Assembly (NCBI RefSeq): GCF_900119165.1
Contig: NZ_FPJG01000006.1
Coordinates: 1,674,001-1,738,000 of the forward strand
Length of the DNA: 64,000 nucleotides
Source of the DNA: Amycolatopsis australiensis
GTDB lineage: Bacteria; Actinomycetota; Actinomycetes; Mycobacteriales; Pseudonocardiaceae
Direction of reading: 5' to 3'
Shown here: positions 51,510-59,253 of the stretch, piece by piece
Numbering within the stretch: the stretch's first letter is position 1
Layout of the letters: each line of letters begins with the position of its first letter
Translations under genes and position numbers: made by a program
Notes under the pieces: generated by a model
Seen by the model: only the letters and a program-made list of their open reading frames with translations
Told to the model about the DNA's origin: nothing
Database searches by the model: none

Positions 51510-52301
51510 GTGGACGTCAGCAAGGTGCAGGAGGCCGCCGCCCTACTGGCGCGGGCCTACGCGACGCGCGAGCCGATCGAACCGCTGATCAAGACTTATC
51601 CGGACGCGGGGGTCGAGGACGCGTACCGGATCCAGCAGGAGCAGGTGCGGCGCTGGGTCGAGGGCGGCGACGCCGTCCGGGGGCACAAGGTCGGGCTCGC
51701 GTCGGCCGCCATGCAGCGGCAGATGGGCGTCGACCAGCCCGACTACGGGCACCTCACCGGCGGCATGTTCCACCTGGAGCACCAGCCGATCCCCACGACG
51801 GCGTTCCTGCAGCCGCGCATCGAGCCCGAGATCGCCTTCGTGCTCGGGTCGGCGTTGCGCGGCCCCGGCGTCACGGTCGCCGACGCGGTGCGCGCGGTCG
51901 ACTTCGTGCTGCCGTCGCTGGAGATCGTCGACTCGCGGATCCAGGACTGGAAGATCTCGCTGTTCGACACGATCGCCGACAACGCGTCCTCCGGCGGCGT
52001 GGTGCTGGGCAGCAGCCCGACGGCGTTGCGCGACGCCGACCTGCGGCTGGCCGGCTGCGTGCTGTACCGGAACGGCGTGGTGGCGGCGACCGGCGCGGGC
52101 GGCGCGGTGCTCGGGTCGCCGCTGAACTCGCTGGTGTGGCTGGCGAACACGGTGGGGCCGCTGGGCGTCACCCTGGAGCCGGGGCACGTCGTGCTGCCGG
52201 GGTCGATGACCCGGGCGATCCCGGTGTCGCCGGGTGACACGATCGTCACGACCATCGCCGGCATCGGCAGCGTCACCGCGGTCTTCTCGGAGGAAGCATG
52301 A
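51510..52301 (+). CDS. 2-keto-4-pentenoate hydratase-type enzyme (catechol meta pathway)
   Basis: 263 residues of the hydratase/decarboxylase family: GHKVGLASAAMQRQMGVDQPDYG, FLQPRIEPEIAFVLG, FVLPSLEIVDSRIQDWKI, DNASSGGVVLG and GDTIVTTIAGIGSV. It hydrates 2-hydroxypenta-2,4-dienoate in aromatic degradation. GTG 51510 is the probable start. A four-base ATGA overlap joins it to the next gene. Confidence 0.88.
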   Translation: MDVSKVQEAAALLARAYATREPIEPLIKTYPDAGVEDAYRIQQEQVRRWVEGGDAVRGHKVGLASAAMQRQMGVDQPDYGHLTGGMFHLEHQPIPTTAFLQPRIEPEIAFVLGSALRGPGVTVADAVRAVDFVLPSLEIVDSRIQDWKISLFDTIADNASSGGVVLGSSPTALRDADLRLAGCVLYRNGVVAATGAGGAVLGSPLNSLVWLANTVGPLGVTLEPGHVVLPGSMTRAIPVSPGDTIVTTIAGIGSVTAVFSEEA

Positions 52302-53059
52302 ACGTGCGCGAGGCAGCCGCCGCGCTGCTCGGGACGGTCTCGGAGCGAGCCCCGCTCTCGGCCGACTGGCCGGACCTGGACGTCGAGACGGCGTACGCGA
52401 TCCAGGACGAGGCCCTGCGGCTGCGGCGGGCCCGTGGCGAGACGCTGGTCGGGCTGAAGCTGGGCCTGACCTCGCGGGCGAAGCAGGAGCGGATGGGCAT
52501 CGACGCGCCGCTGCTGGCGTGGCTGACCGACGCGATGGTGCTCCCGGCGGGCGCGCCGGTACCGCACGACGAGCTGATCCACCCGCGCGCCGAGCCGGAG
52601 CTGGTCTTCGTGCTGGGCCGTGAGCTGGCGGGCCCGGGCGTCACGGCGGCAACGGCACTGGCGGCGGTCGACCGCGTGTACGGCGGGATCGAGGTCATCG
52701 ACAGCCGGTACGCGGACTACCGGTTCACGCTCCCGGACGCGGTCGCGGACAACGGCTCGTCGGCGTACTTCGGCGTGGGCCCGGTGGGCCTGCCGCCGGC
52801 CGCGCTGGACTTGTCACTGGAGGCGGCCCTGCTGGAGGTGGACGGCCAGATAGTGGACACGGCAACGGGCGCGGCGGTCCAGGGCCACCCGGCGGAGGCA
52901 CTGGCACTGGCGGCGAACGCACTGGGCGCGCGCGGACTGGCGCTGGAGCAGGGCTGGCTGATCCTGACGGGCGGCATGACGGACGCGGTCCCCCTCCGCC
53001 GCGGCTCCCGTGTCGCGGCCCACTTTTCTCATTTGGGCTCGATCACCCTGGCCTGCTGA
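52298..53059 (+). CDS. 4-oxalocrotonate decarboxylase-type enzyme
   Basis: 253 residues, a paralogue of the preceding enzyme: VGLKLGLTSRAKQERMGID, HPRAEPELVFVLGRELAGPG, IEVIDSRYADYRFTLPD, DNGSSAYFGVG and LTGGMTDAVPLRRGSRV. In the meta pathway the decarboxylase forms a complex with the hydratase, which the adjacent coupled genes would supply. Upper-pathway genes (dioxygenase, tautomerase) are not in this window. Which of the two has which activity is inferred from resemblance only. Confidence 0.85.
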   Translation: MNVREAAAALLGTVSERAPLSADWPDLDVETAYAIQDEALRLRRARGETLVGLKLGLTSRAKQERMGIDAPLLAWLTDAMVLPAGAPVPHDELIHPRAEPELVFVLGRELAGPGVTAATALAAVDRVYGGIEVIDSRYADYRFTLPDAVADNGSSAYFGVGPVGLPPAALDLSLEAALLEVDGQIVDTATGAAVQGHPAEALALAANALGARGLALEQGWLILTGGMTDAVPLRRGSRVAAHFSHLGSITLAC

Positions 53060-53089
53060 CGTCTTGTCGAAGCGCGGACCGGATGGCGC

Positions 53090-53700
53090 GAGTTCCGGCC
53101 GGTGCAGGCGAGTTCCGGCTTGGGGCACGCGAGGTTGGCGCCGGGTCGCGTAGGTACGCGGCTTCGCGCGCACCGGACTCGGCCGGGTGGCGCGGCTTCC
53201 GGTCCGGTCGGGCGAGGCCGGTGCTCGATCCACGCGGGTTCCGGCTCCGGTCACACCGGACTCGGACGGGTGGCGCGGCTTCCGGTCCGGTCGGGCGAGG
53301 CCGGTGCTCGATCCACGCGGGTTCCGGCTTCGCGCACCGGACTCGGCCGGGTCGCGCGCGTTTCCGGCTCCGGTCGCGCGAGGCCGGTACCAAGTCCACG
53401 CGAGTTCCGGCTTCCCCACTCCACTGCGAGGCCGAGTTGCGCAGGTTCCGGCTCCGGTCACGGGAGATCGTGCCCGAGCACGCCGGTTCCGGCTTCGCGC
53501 ACACCGGACTCGGCCGGGTGGCGCGAGGCCGGAACCCAACACGCGCGAGTTCCGGCTTCCCTCACCCCAGCTCGGGCCGGGTCGCTGAACTCCGGCCTCC
53601 CGCACGCCGATCAGGGCGGAATCATGAGTTCCGGCCGGTGCAGGCCAACCCGCCCGCTGGACGCCCGGCCCGCAGCCGGGCGGTCTCCCGCACCCCAGAT
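53090..53700. repeat. Degenerate minisatellite, unit about 81-83 bp
   Basis: The clearest units start near 53187, 53270 and 53351. Each carries GCGCGGCTTCCGGTCCGGTC or a variant, then GCGAGGCCGGTGCTCGATCC and ACGCGGGTTCCGGCT. Shorter, more diverged pieces (GCGAGTTCCGGC, ACCGGACTCGGCCGGG) extend on both sides. Frames through it are repetitive and not protein-like. Confidence 0.75.
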
Positions 53701-53730
53701 CGGCGTCCAGCGCCCCGGCGATGAGCCACC

Positions 53731-55728
53731 TCAGTCGGTCCGGGCCGGGCTCACCTCCTCCTCCGCGTCTTCCGCCCGCGGTTGCGGTATCGCCGCCTCG
53801 CTCGCGCGGTATGCGCGCGCCTGGATTTCGTACAGCTCGTGGTAGAGCCCGCCCGCGCGGATCAGCTCCTCGTGCGTTCCCTGCTCGATCAGCCTTCCCT
53901 TCTCCAGCACCAGGATCCGGTCCGCCGACCGGATGTTGGCCAGCCGGTGCGTGACCAGGATCGTCGTGCGGCGGCCGCCGCGGAGGGAGGTGCTCGCGTG
54001 CTGGAGGCCGGCGAACACGCGGGCCTCCGCTCGGGCGTCGAGCGCCGCCGTCGGCTCGTCGGCCACCAGGACCGAGGCGTCGCGGTAGATGCCCCGCGCG
54101 ATGCCCATGCGCTGCCACTGGCCGCCGGACAGGTCCTGGCCTTCGTCGAACTTCTTCGACAACACCGTGTTCTCCTTGGCCGGCAACGAGTCGATCACCT
54201 CGTCCGCGCCCGAGCAGCCCACCGCTTCGCGCCACGCCCGGCGGTCCGGGTCCGGGCGGCCGAGCCGGCCCACCGTGACGTTGTTCGCCGCCGTCATCGG
54301 CCATTCCGCCGGTTCCTGCGCGATCACCGCGATGTTCGCGTGCACCGTCGCCGGGTCGGCCTGCGCCAGGTCGACGCCGTCCCAGCGCACCACGCCTTCG
54401 TCCGGTGGGTACAGGCCGGTCAGCAGCTTGCCGAGGGTCGTCTTGCCCGAACCGTTCTCGCCGACGAGCGCGACCACCTCGCCGCGCCGGATCGTCAGCG
54501 AGATGTCCCGCAGCGCCGGGCTCGGCCGGCCCGGGTAGGTGAACGTGACGCCCTCCAGCCGGATCTCGGCCGGGTCGGCGGGCGCGGCCAGCGTCGTCGC
54601 CGGTGGCCGCCGCTTCCGCGACTCGGCGAGCAGCTGGTTGTAGAACCCGATGTAGAACGAGTCTTCGTAGAGCGAGTTGACCGCGCGCGTGGTGCTGGAC
54701 AGCGCCGTCGACGCCGTGCGCATCGCCAGGACCGCCGTGCCGGCCAGCGCCAGCTCCATCGCGCCGGAGTAGAGCAGCCAGCCGAGCACCAGGTACGCGA
54801 CGGCGGTGCCGGCCCCGGCCGCCGCCCGGCCGGTGGTCCGCACCAGGTTGCTGCGGTGCGCCAGCCGGACCTCCTCCCGCACCAGGCTGCGCGAAATGCG
54901 CCGGTACTCGCCGAGCAACGGCTCCTGCAGCGTCAGCGCGTGCCGTTCGAGGGCCATCGTGCGCCAGGTGGCGACCTCTTCGACGACCGTCTTGCGGATG
55001 TTCCGCGAGACCGTGTCGATGTAGTGCCGGTAGTTCAGCTTCGCGACGCGGGCGGCCGCCCAGCCGTCGGCGGCCGCGGCGAGCAGCAGCACGGGCGCCA
55101 GCCACGGATTGAGCAGGCCCGCGGTGACCATCGCCGCCGCGAGCGAGATGGCCGACGACGTCAGGTCGGCCAGCCGGCGCAGGCTGGTCTCGATGGCGCG
55201 GACGCCGTACCGGGCGCCCTGCCGGGCCAGCTCGCGGAAGTCGGCGTCCTCGAACGCGATCAGCCCGACGCGCACGACCGCCGCCGTCACCGCGTCGTCC
55301 GCCGCCGCGGTGACCCGTGGCCGCAGCGCCCCCTCGACGGCCGCGACCGCCGAATCGAGCGCCGCGCGCGCCGCGTACGAGCCGGTGACGACCAAGATCG
55401 CGGGCAGCGACTCAAGGACCCGCTCCGGGGTCGGGCCTTGCTGGAGCAGGGCGGTGAAGACGTTCGCGGTGGCCAGCAGCCCGAACGCCGTGACCGTGCC
55501 GGACACGACGTGCACGAACCCGGCCAGCAGCGTCAGCCGCGGCGACGTCCGCCAGGCCAGCCGCACGACGACGGTGACCGCGGTGGGCAGCGCGCGGACG
55601 GCCTGGCCGAACCCGGCGGCGGCCACCCGTTCGTCGACGCGCGCCCATTCGGGCATCTTCAGGTTCTCGACCCCGATCAGCGGGGGCGAGTCCGTGGTGT
55701 CCTGGGTCGTTCCGGCAGGTCTGCGCAC
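53731..55728 (-). CDS. ABC exporter with fused membrane and ATPase domains
   Basis: 665 residues. An N-terminal transmembrane domain (about 35-370) with about six segments (LTLLAGFVHVVSGTVTAFGLLA, AVAYLVLGWLLYSGAMELALAG) precedes the ATPase domain: Walker A GENGSGKTT, Q-loop IAQEP, signature LSGGQWQRMG, Walker B SVLVADEP and H-loop VTHRL. It is a half-transporter of the lipid/drug exporter class and should work as a homodimer; the substrate is unknown. GTG 55728 is a probable start; the frame is open to 55878. Confidence 0.88.
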   Translation of the reverse strand: MRRPAGTTQDTTDSPPLIGVENLKMPEWARVDERVAAAGFGQAVRALPTAVTVVVRLAWRTSPRLTLLAGFVHVVSGTVTAFGLLATANVFTALLQQGPTPERVLESLPAILVVTGSYAARAALDSAVAAVEGALRPRVTAAADDAVTAAVVRVGLIAFEDADFRELARQGARYGVRAIETSLRRLADLTSSAISLAAAMVTAGLLNPWLAPVLLLAAAADGWAAARVAKLNYRHYIDTVSRNIRKTVVEEVATWRTMALERHALTLQEPLLGEYRRISRSLVREEVRLAHRSNLVRTTGRAAAGAGTAVAYLVLGWLLYSGAMELALAGTAVLAMRTASTALSSTTRAVNSLYEDSFYIGFYNQLLAESRKRRPPATTLAAPADPAEIRLEGVTFTYPGRPSPALRDISLTIRRGEVVALVGENGSGKTTLGKLLTGLYPPDEGVVRWDGVDLAQADPATVHANIAVIAQEPAEWPMTAANNVTVGRLGRPDPDRRAWREAVGCSGADEVIDSLPAKENTVLSKKFDEGQDLSGGQWQRMGIARGIYRDASVLVADEPTAALDARAEARVFAGLQHASTSLRGGRRTTILVTHRLANIRSADRILVLEKGRLIEQGTHEELIRAGGLYHELYEIQARAYRASEAAIPQPRAEDAEEEVSPARTD

Positions 55729-55968
55729 CCCTTCATCTCTACTCCGGGGGTCCGACAATTCCGGGCGGCCGCGTCGCGGGCAACCAGCCCCGACGCTACG
55801 CCGTTCGGGTGAATGTAATCGTTTTCCATGGGCGTCCGGCGACATTGGCGACACACTCGCAGCAGGGCGCGGAATCAAGCAAAACCGAATAACTCACCAT
55901 TGTTGTTTAATTGCAGCGGCGCGCCGGACCGTCCGAGCGGCGGGTTCGTGGATGCGCTGGCAGAGACC

Positions 55969-56019
55969 GGAAACAGGTGACGTCCTCACAGCAAGGGGGG
56001 AGGGGCGTCACCTGTTTCC
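55969..56019. terminator. Strong hairpin terminator
   Basis: GGAAACAGGTGACG (55969-55982) and CGTCACCTGTTTCC (56006-56019) form a perfect 14-bp stem. The distal arm lies in the last codons of the minus-strand DUF1579-type gene. Confidence 0.8.
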
Positions 56020-56489
56020 TCCTGTCCGTTTTCGCGCGTGTACCGCCCGCGCAGAAATGGGCGGAATTCGTCGTCGTCGCCCATCCGGACGTCGATTTCG
56101 TGGGTCAGCGTGTCACCGTCCCGGGTGAGCCGGTGCCGGGCCACCCCGCGGGCGGTCTTCTTCTCGAGGACCAGCGTGGCGCCGGTCCACCCGCCGCGGG
56201 CCGCCGGTTCGGGCGGGAAGCCGTAGCTGTCGAAGCCGTACCAGAGCGTCTCGCCGGTCCGCGGGTCGACGGTGAACACGTTGTGCCCCAGGAACTCCGA
56301 GCCGTCTTCGCGGCGCTGCCGGTAGTTCTGGATCACCGCGAAGCCGTTGAGTGCCCGGCGGTATTCGCAGTCAACGTGCGCGGTCGAGGCCGGCGCCCAC
56401 GGCGCCGCGGCGAGGTCTTCGGTTCCGGCCCAGCGGCCGACGAGAGCTTGCAAGGCGTCGTGCGCGGGGCCCAGGGTGGGCATGTCCAT
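55986..56489 (-). CDS. DUF1579-family protein
   Basis: 167 residues: ALVGRWAGTEDLAAAPWAP, EYRRALNGFAVIQNYRQ, GHNVFTVDPRTGETLWYGFDSYGFPP, then LVLEKKTARGVARHRL. It has the lipocalin-like pattern of small DUF1579 proteins. ATG 56489 has GGAG six bases upstream. It is divergent from a MarR regulator with a palindrome between them. Confidence 0.78.
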   Translation of the reverse strand: MDMPTLGPAHDALQALVGRWAGTEDLAAAPWAPASTAHVDCEYRRALNGFAVIQNYRQRREDGSEFLGHNVFTVDPRTGETLWYGFDSYGFPPEPAARGGWTGATLVLEKKTARGVARHRLTRDGDTLTHEIDVRMGDDDEFRPFLRGRYTRENGQEETGDAPPPLL

Positions 56490-56502
56490 GATCGTCTCCA
56501 TT

Positions 56503-56520
56503 TCGACAGGCACCTGTCGA
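56503..56520. promoter_or_regulatory. Candidate MarR operator
   Basis: TCGACAGG-CA-CCTGTCGA is a perfect palindrome with 8-base arms, placed between the divergent DUF1579 and MarR genes and covering the likely core promoter of both. Confidence 0.65.
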
Positions 56521-56538
56521 TGTGCGAGACTAGCACGC

Positions 56539-56982
56539 ATGCGGTCCCTTCGAGCCGAGACGTTCACCCGGGTGATCGACGCGGTCTTCGCGTGCAACGG
56601 CGGTTTCCTCGCGGCGGGTGACGCGCTGACGGAACCGGTCGGGCTCACCGCGGCGCAGTGGCAGGTGCTCGGCTTCCTCGAAGACGGCCCGGCGACCGCG
56701 GCGGAGGTCGCGCGCCGGCGTGGCCTGCGCCGCCAGAGCGTGCAGGAGACGGTAAACCGGTTGCTGCGCAATGGAATGCTCGACCGGCTCCCGAACCCGG
56801 CCGACGCGCGGGCGCCGCTGCTGGCGCTGACACGGCGGGCGAAGACGGCGCTGCGTTCGCTCGGGGCGGCGCAGGAGGAGTGGGCGGAGGACGTGGCGCA
56901 GTCCGTGTCGCAGGAGGACCTGGAGACGACGTTGCGCACGTTGCGGCGGCTGCGGGAAGTGGTGGCGCCGCCGCGTGACTAG
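56539..56982 (+). CDS. MarR-family transcriptional regulator
   Basis: 147 residues: winged helix LTAAQWQVLGFLEDGPATAAEVARR, QSVQETVNRLLRNGMLDRLPNPADARAPLLALT as a continuous core (positions about 68-100), then a C-terminal dimerisation helix. It likely represses the divergent DUF1579-type gene through the palindrome at 56503-56520. There is no Shine-Dalgarno box before ATG 56539. Confidence 0.88.
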   Translation: MRSLRAETFTRVIDAVFACNGGFLAAGDALTEPVGLTAAQWQVLGFLEDGPATAAEVARRRGLRRQSVQETVNRLLRNGMLDRLPNPADARAPLLALTRRAKTALRSLGAAQEEWAEDVAQSVSQEDLETTLRTLRRLREVVAPPRD

Positions 56983-57434
56983 CGGGCCGCGCCGGGGCCG
57001 GGAAGCGGGTCGACGTCGCCGGCGTGCATCGGCTCGCCGCAGTGGGTACAGCGCAGGTCGACGGTGGCGATTTCGCCGCAGGCGTGGTGGCGGTAGAGCA
57101 CCGGCGGCCCGGGCTCGCCGGCGAGCCACTTGTCGCCCCAGCGGGTCATGACCATGAGCATGTCGACCAGCTCGCTGCCCTTTTCAGTCAGCACGTACTC
57201 GTAGCGCGGACGGCGGTCGTACGGCCGCCGCTCGAGGACGCCCTGGTCGACGAGGTGGTTGAGGCGCTCGGTGAGGACCTTGCGCGAGATGCCGAGGTCC
57301 GCCTGGAGCTGCTCGAACCGGCTGATGCCGACCCACACGTCCCGCAGGATCAGCGGCGACCACGGCTCGCCGACGACGTCGAGCGTGCGCGCGATCGAGC
57401 ACGCGGCCAGTTCGCTGAAGTTCGTTCGCTGCAT
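56979..57434 (-). CDS. HxlR-family transcriptional regulator
   Basis: 151 residues. The winged helix has CSIARTLDVVGEPWSPLILRD, SRFEQLQADLGISRKVLTERL and LVDQGVLERRPY. The C-terminal CGEIATVDLRCTHCGEP contributes a possible Cys metal or redox site. It is divergent from a reductase operon, with two operator-like repeats between them. Its end overlaps the MarR gene by four bases. Confidence 0.9.
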   Translation of the reverse strand: MQRTNFSELAACSIARTLDVVGEPWSPLILRDVWVGISRFEQLQADLGISRKVLTERLNHLVDQGVLERRPYDRRPRYEYVLTEKGSELVDMLMVMTRWGDKWLAGEPGPPVLYRHHACGEIATVDLRCTHCGEPMHAGDVDPLPGPGAAR

Positions 57435-57454
57435 GCGGCCAGTTTAACACTCGG

Positions 57455-57505
57455 GGTTCCCTTAAGGAACTCAAGCTGCTACGTTGAGTCTCCTGAAGGA
57501 ACTCA
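57455..57505. promoter_or_regulatory. Tandem HxlR operators
   Basis: GGTTCCCTTAAGGAACTCA (57455-57473) and TGAGTCTCCTGAAGGAACTCA (57485-57505; cited as TGAGTCTCC plus TGAAGGAACTCA) share the dyad GTTCC/GGAAC or TGAGT/ACTCA and the 3' half AAGGAACTCA. They lie in the 87-base region between hxlR-type and reductase genes. Confidence 0.7.
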
Positions 57506-57521
57506 GAAAGGACGGTGGCAG

Positions 57522-58109
57522 ATGAGCAAGGTGTTCAGCGCCCTCGCGGTGTCGGTCGACGGCTACATCACCGGCCGGGAGCCCGGCCCCGGACGCGGGC
57601 TCGGCGACGGCGGCACGCTCTTCGACTGGTACACCGACGGCGACACGCAGAGCCGCGTCTTCGGCTTCTTCAAGCTGAGCGAGCCGAGTGCCCGCGTCTT
57701 CGACAGCCTGGCCGGGCGCGTCGGCGCCGTCGTGGCGGGCCGCAACACCTACGAGGACTCCGAGCACTTCGGTGGCGGCAGCCCGCACCCGGGCGCACCG
57801 CTGTTCCTCGTGAGCCACCGGCCGGCGCCGGAGCTGACCGATCAGCAGACGCTGGTGGGGAACATCGAGGAAGCGGTCGAAGCCGCTCGCGCGGCGGCGG
57901 GCGGCAAGGACGTCGGCCTGATGGGTGGCGGCGTGCTGGCGTCGGCGCTGGCGGCGGGGCTGGTCGACGAGATCGTCCTGCACCAGGTGCCGGTGCTGCT
58001 CGGGGGCGGGCGGTCGTTCTTCCGGGAGCTGCCTTCGCACGTCCGGCTGAGCCTGGTCGAAGCGGTCGCCGCGCCCGGCGTCACGCACCTGCACTACGCG
58101 GTCAATTGA
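57522..58109 (+). CDS. RibD C-terminal/dihydrofolate-reductase-like protein
   Basis: 195 residues: VFSALAVSVDGYITGREPG, GAVVAGRNTYEDSEHF, LFLVSHRP, VGLMGGGVLASALAAGLVDEIVLHQVP and LLGGGRSFFREL. It is the same broad family as the protein at 34427. It heads an HxlR-controlled operon with an F420-type oxidoreductase 25 bases downstream. Confidence 0.87.
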   Translation: MSKVFSALAVSVDGYITGREPGPGRGLGDGGTLFDWYTDGDTQSRVFGFFKLSEPSARVFDSLAGRVGAVVAGRNTYEDSEHFGGGSPHPGAPLFLVSHRPAPELTDQQTLVGNIEEAVEAARAAAGGKDVGLMGGGVLASALAAGLVDEIVLHQVPVLLGGGRSFFRELPSHVRLSLVEAVAAPGVTHLHYAVN

Positions 58110-58134
58110 GAAACCATCGACTGAGGAGAAGACC

Positions 58135-58518
58135 ATGCTGAACGAAGACGTCCGCCGCATCCTCGCGACCACGGCGATCGGCCACCTGGCGACCACGCTC
58201 CCCGACGGCGCGCCGCATTCGGTGCCGGTGTGGGTCGACCCGGAAGGCGACCGCATCGCGATCATGACGGGCCCCGACTCGCGCAAGGCCCGCAACCTGC
58301 GCCGCGACCCGCGAGTGGCGTTGTCGCTGACACCGCGGGACAACCCGTTCGAGCCGGTGATCATCCGCGGCCGGCTGGTGGAGTGGATCGAGGGGGACGC
58401 GGGGTGGGAGATCGTGGACCGGATCGCGACCAAGTACATCGGCCGGCCGTATCCGCGGGAGCAGGAACGGGTGGCCGGGCTGATCGAGGTCGAGCGGCAG
58501 AGTGTGGGGATGGGCTGA
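58135..58518 (+). CDS. PPOX-class F420-dependent oxidoreductase
   Basis: 127 residues with the split-barrel flavin/deazaflavin fold: LATTAIGHLATTLPDGAPHSVPVWV, KARNLRRDPRVALSLTPRDNP, and IRGRLVEWI. These small actinobacterial proteins reduce substrates with cofactor F420. GAGGAG precedes ATG 58135. It is co-transcribed with the reductase-like gene. Confidence 0.88.
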   Translation: MLNEDVRRILATTAIGHLATTLPDGAPHSVPVWVDPEGDRIAIMTGPDSRKARNLRRDPRVALSLTPRDNPFEPVIIRGRLVEWIEGDAGWEIVDRIATKYIGRPYPREQERVAGLIEVERQSVGMG

Positions 58519-58599
58519 GGGCACGGGGTTCGGAGACTCTCCTGGCCTACGGCGCTCGACGCCGGATGACATCGCGCCCGGCGCAAGGCCGCCGGTGTG

Positions 58600-59181
58600 T
58601 CAGTCCGGCTTGATGCCCAGCAGGGTCAGGAACGTGCGGAAGCCCGCCGGCATGTCGACCTCTTCCGGGTCCAGCAGCCATTGCAGCTGCAGGCCGTCCA
58701 GTACCGCTATCGCTATCGGAGCCAGCTGTTCCGGTGTCGTCCCCGGTGGCAGCTCCTCCCGGTGGCGCTCCAGCATCTGCGTCATGCCCGCGCGGACCCG
58801 CGCGTACCGGTCGTGGAAGTACTCCCGCGCCGGATGGTCCTCCGTGACGCTGTCCGCCGACAGCACCGTGTACGTCTGGACGATCCCCGGCCGCGTCGCG
58901 TTGTAGTCCACCAGATCCGCCAGCTGGTTCACCGTCATCGCCGACTCGTCGCCCGGTGGGGCGTGGCCGAAGTGCAGCAGGTCCCACTCGTCGCGGGTTT
59001 CCAGCACCGCCGTCAGCAAGTCCTCCTTCGTGGGGAAGTAGTGCATCAAACCCTGCTGGGTCAGCCCGACGCGCTCGGCCACCGCCGCCAGCGAAGTGCC
59101 GCGATACCCCCGTTCGGCGATCACCTCGAACGCCGCCCGGACGATGCTCGCCCGGCGGTCGGTGCCCCTGGCCCGCGTCAT
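58600..59181 (-). CDS. TetR-family transcriptional regulator
   Basis: 193 residues. The N-terminal RRASIVRAAFEVIAERGYRG and LAAVAERVGLTQQGLMHYFPTKEDLL form the DNA-binding domain. It is divergent from a GH3 beta-glucosidase with 72 bases between the starts, the common local-repressor layout. ATG 59181 is chosen over a start seven codons upstream. Confidence 0.88.
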   Translation of the reverse strand: MTRARGTDRRASIVRAAFEVIAERGYRGTSLAAVAERVGLTQQGLMHYFPTKEDLLTAVLETRDEWDLLHFGHAPPGDESAMTVNQLADLVDYNATRPGIVQTYTVLSADSVTEDHPAREYFHDRYARVRAGMTQMLERHREELPPGTTPEQLAPIAIAVLDGLQLQWLLDPEEVDMPAGFRTFLTLLGIKPD

Positions 59182-59253
59182 GCTGCCGAGCCTACGGGAC
59201 AACCCGTCACGGAAAGGTAACTTTCACTACTCACCACCAGGTAGAGTGTCGGC

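Noticed and set aside
53090..53700. CRISPR array
   Set aside because: Repeats are about 80 bases, diverged and contiguous without unique spacers, and there are no cas genes in the window.
52814..55105. Minus-strand frame running through the minisatellite
   Set aside because: It crosses the ABC gene in the wrong frame and the repeat tract; the product is repetitive in Arg, Pro and Ala.
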